From an uncultured Porphyromonadaceae bacterium (GTDB lineage: Bacteria > Bacteroidota > Bacteroidia > Bacteroidales > Muribaculaceae): a stretch of DNA of 13,989 bases. A program made the translations under genes and the position numbers. Under the pieces are notes generated by a model that made no database searches, was not told the DNA's origin, and worked only from the letters and a program-made list of their open reading frames with translations. The DNA is taken from assembly GCA_900554265.1 (NCBI GenBank), contig USGZ01000006.1, forward strand, positions 1 to 13,989, in the 5' to 3' direction. Shown here in pieces: positions 13,685 through 13,989 of the stretch. How positions within the stretch are numbered: the stretch's first letter is position 1; the number at the start of each line of letters is the position of its first letter.

Positions 13685-13870
13685 TCAGACTGCCGTGTCT
13701 TTGACGATGGCCTGCTTGCCGCGGTAGTAGCCGCATTCACCGCATACGGTGTGGTAAACATGCCATGCGCCGCAGTTGGGGCAGAGTGCCAGGGTGGGGG
13801 CTACGGCCTTGTCGTGGGTACGGCGCTTGGCCGTACGGGTCTTGGACTGTTTGCGTTTAGGATGTGCCAT
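13685..13870 (-). CDS. rpmF: 50S ribosomal protein L32
   Basis: L32 is a small basic protein of the large ribosomal subunit. The 61 residues start with MAHPKRKQSKTRTAKRR, the family signature, followed by a zinc ribbon with C30/C33 and C43/C46, so this is the zinc-binding (C+) form. The ending (KQAIVKDTAV) is usual for Bacteroidetes. It lies 31 bp after the DUF177 stop, the conserved arrangement in which the two are cotranscribed. Confidence 0.98.
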   Translation of the reverse strand: MAHPKRKQSKTRTAKRRTHDKAVAPTLALCPNCGAWHVYHTVCGECGYYRGKQAIVKDTAV

Positions 13871-13901
13871 TTTCTTTGGTGTATTCTAAAGTTTTTTTGT
13901 T

Positions 13902-13989
13902 TTATTCGTTGTCGTCGCCGTCGCTGAGCTTGCGGAGCGCGTCCCAGCGCGGGTCGGTTGCGGGTTCGTCGGGTTCGCTGTCGGCGAGG
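13902..13989 (-). CDS. DUF177/YceD-family protein, C-terminal fragment
   Basis: Only the last 28 residues are inside the window, ending at a TAA (13902-13904). They are acidic and contain DPRWDALRKL (fragment residues 12-21), the conserved C-terminal motif of the DUF177 (YceD) family. Family members are encoded next to rpmF and are linked to 23S rRNA metabolism in plants and bacteria. The assignment rests on this motif and the position just upstream of rpmF; the Cys-containing core lies outside the window. Confidence 0.82.
   Translation of the reverse strand, partial: LADSEPDEPATDPRWDALRKLSDGDDNE

Overview
The window looks like a chromosomal stretch from a fairly GC-rich member of the order Bacteroidales. 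The evidence is the run DUF177-rpmF-fabH-era-der, a Nif3-type gene followed at once by a C4 zinc-ribbon coiled-coil gene, upstream sequences carrying the TAnnTTTG-type -7 box instead of Shine-Dalgarno sites, and two secreted proteins ending in the short 'YxxxGxRVANP...G(L/I)(Y/F)I' C-terminal module common in this order. A Muribaculaceae-like gut commensal is my guess, at low confidence. No start codon here has a convincing Shine-Dalgarno sequence; the starts are preceded by A/T-rich sequence.

Layout. On the plus strand, 2-169 is the 3' end of a Nif3-family gene and 178-960 is the zinc-ribbon coiled-coil protein, closed by a GC-rich hairpin. On the minus strand, 1052-1318 is an 88-residue orphan, 1540-3708 a Ser/Thr protein kinase fused to about ten WG repeats, 3752-4384 a small membrane-anchored protein that reads like a degenerate kinase C-lobe, and 4407-5639 a peptidase T-like M20 metallopeptidase with a signal peptide. 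The last three are closely spaced (22 and 43 bp) and could be one unit with an extra promoter before the kinase. The 359-bp gap 5640-5998 has divergent promoter-like boxes, a 25-bp tandem repeat and a leader hairpin. At 5999-7990 on the plus strand is a secreted multidomain beta-sandwich protein, ended by a strong terminator. The gap 7991-8516 holds A-rich direct repeats, a 299-bp element that is almost entirely one imperfect palindrome (8141-8439), and a bidirectional-looking terminator. At 8517-9917 on the minus strand is a secreted, probably beta-propeller protein with the same C-terminal module as its neighbour.

From 10127 to the right edge everything is a housekeeping cluster on the minus strand, transcribed right to left: DUF177/YceD (partial), rpmF, fabH, era, der. 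It links ribosome assembly (L32 and the GTPases Era and Der) with initiation of fatty acid synthesis (FabH). Several intergenic hairpins in this cluster could tune or process the transcript.

The least ordinary parts are the long palindrome with its neighbouring repeats, a cloverleaf-like inverted repeat at 1427-1508, the active-kinase/pseudokinase pair, and the exported PepT homologue. I do not see a complete defence, CRISPR or conjugative system.
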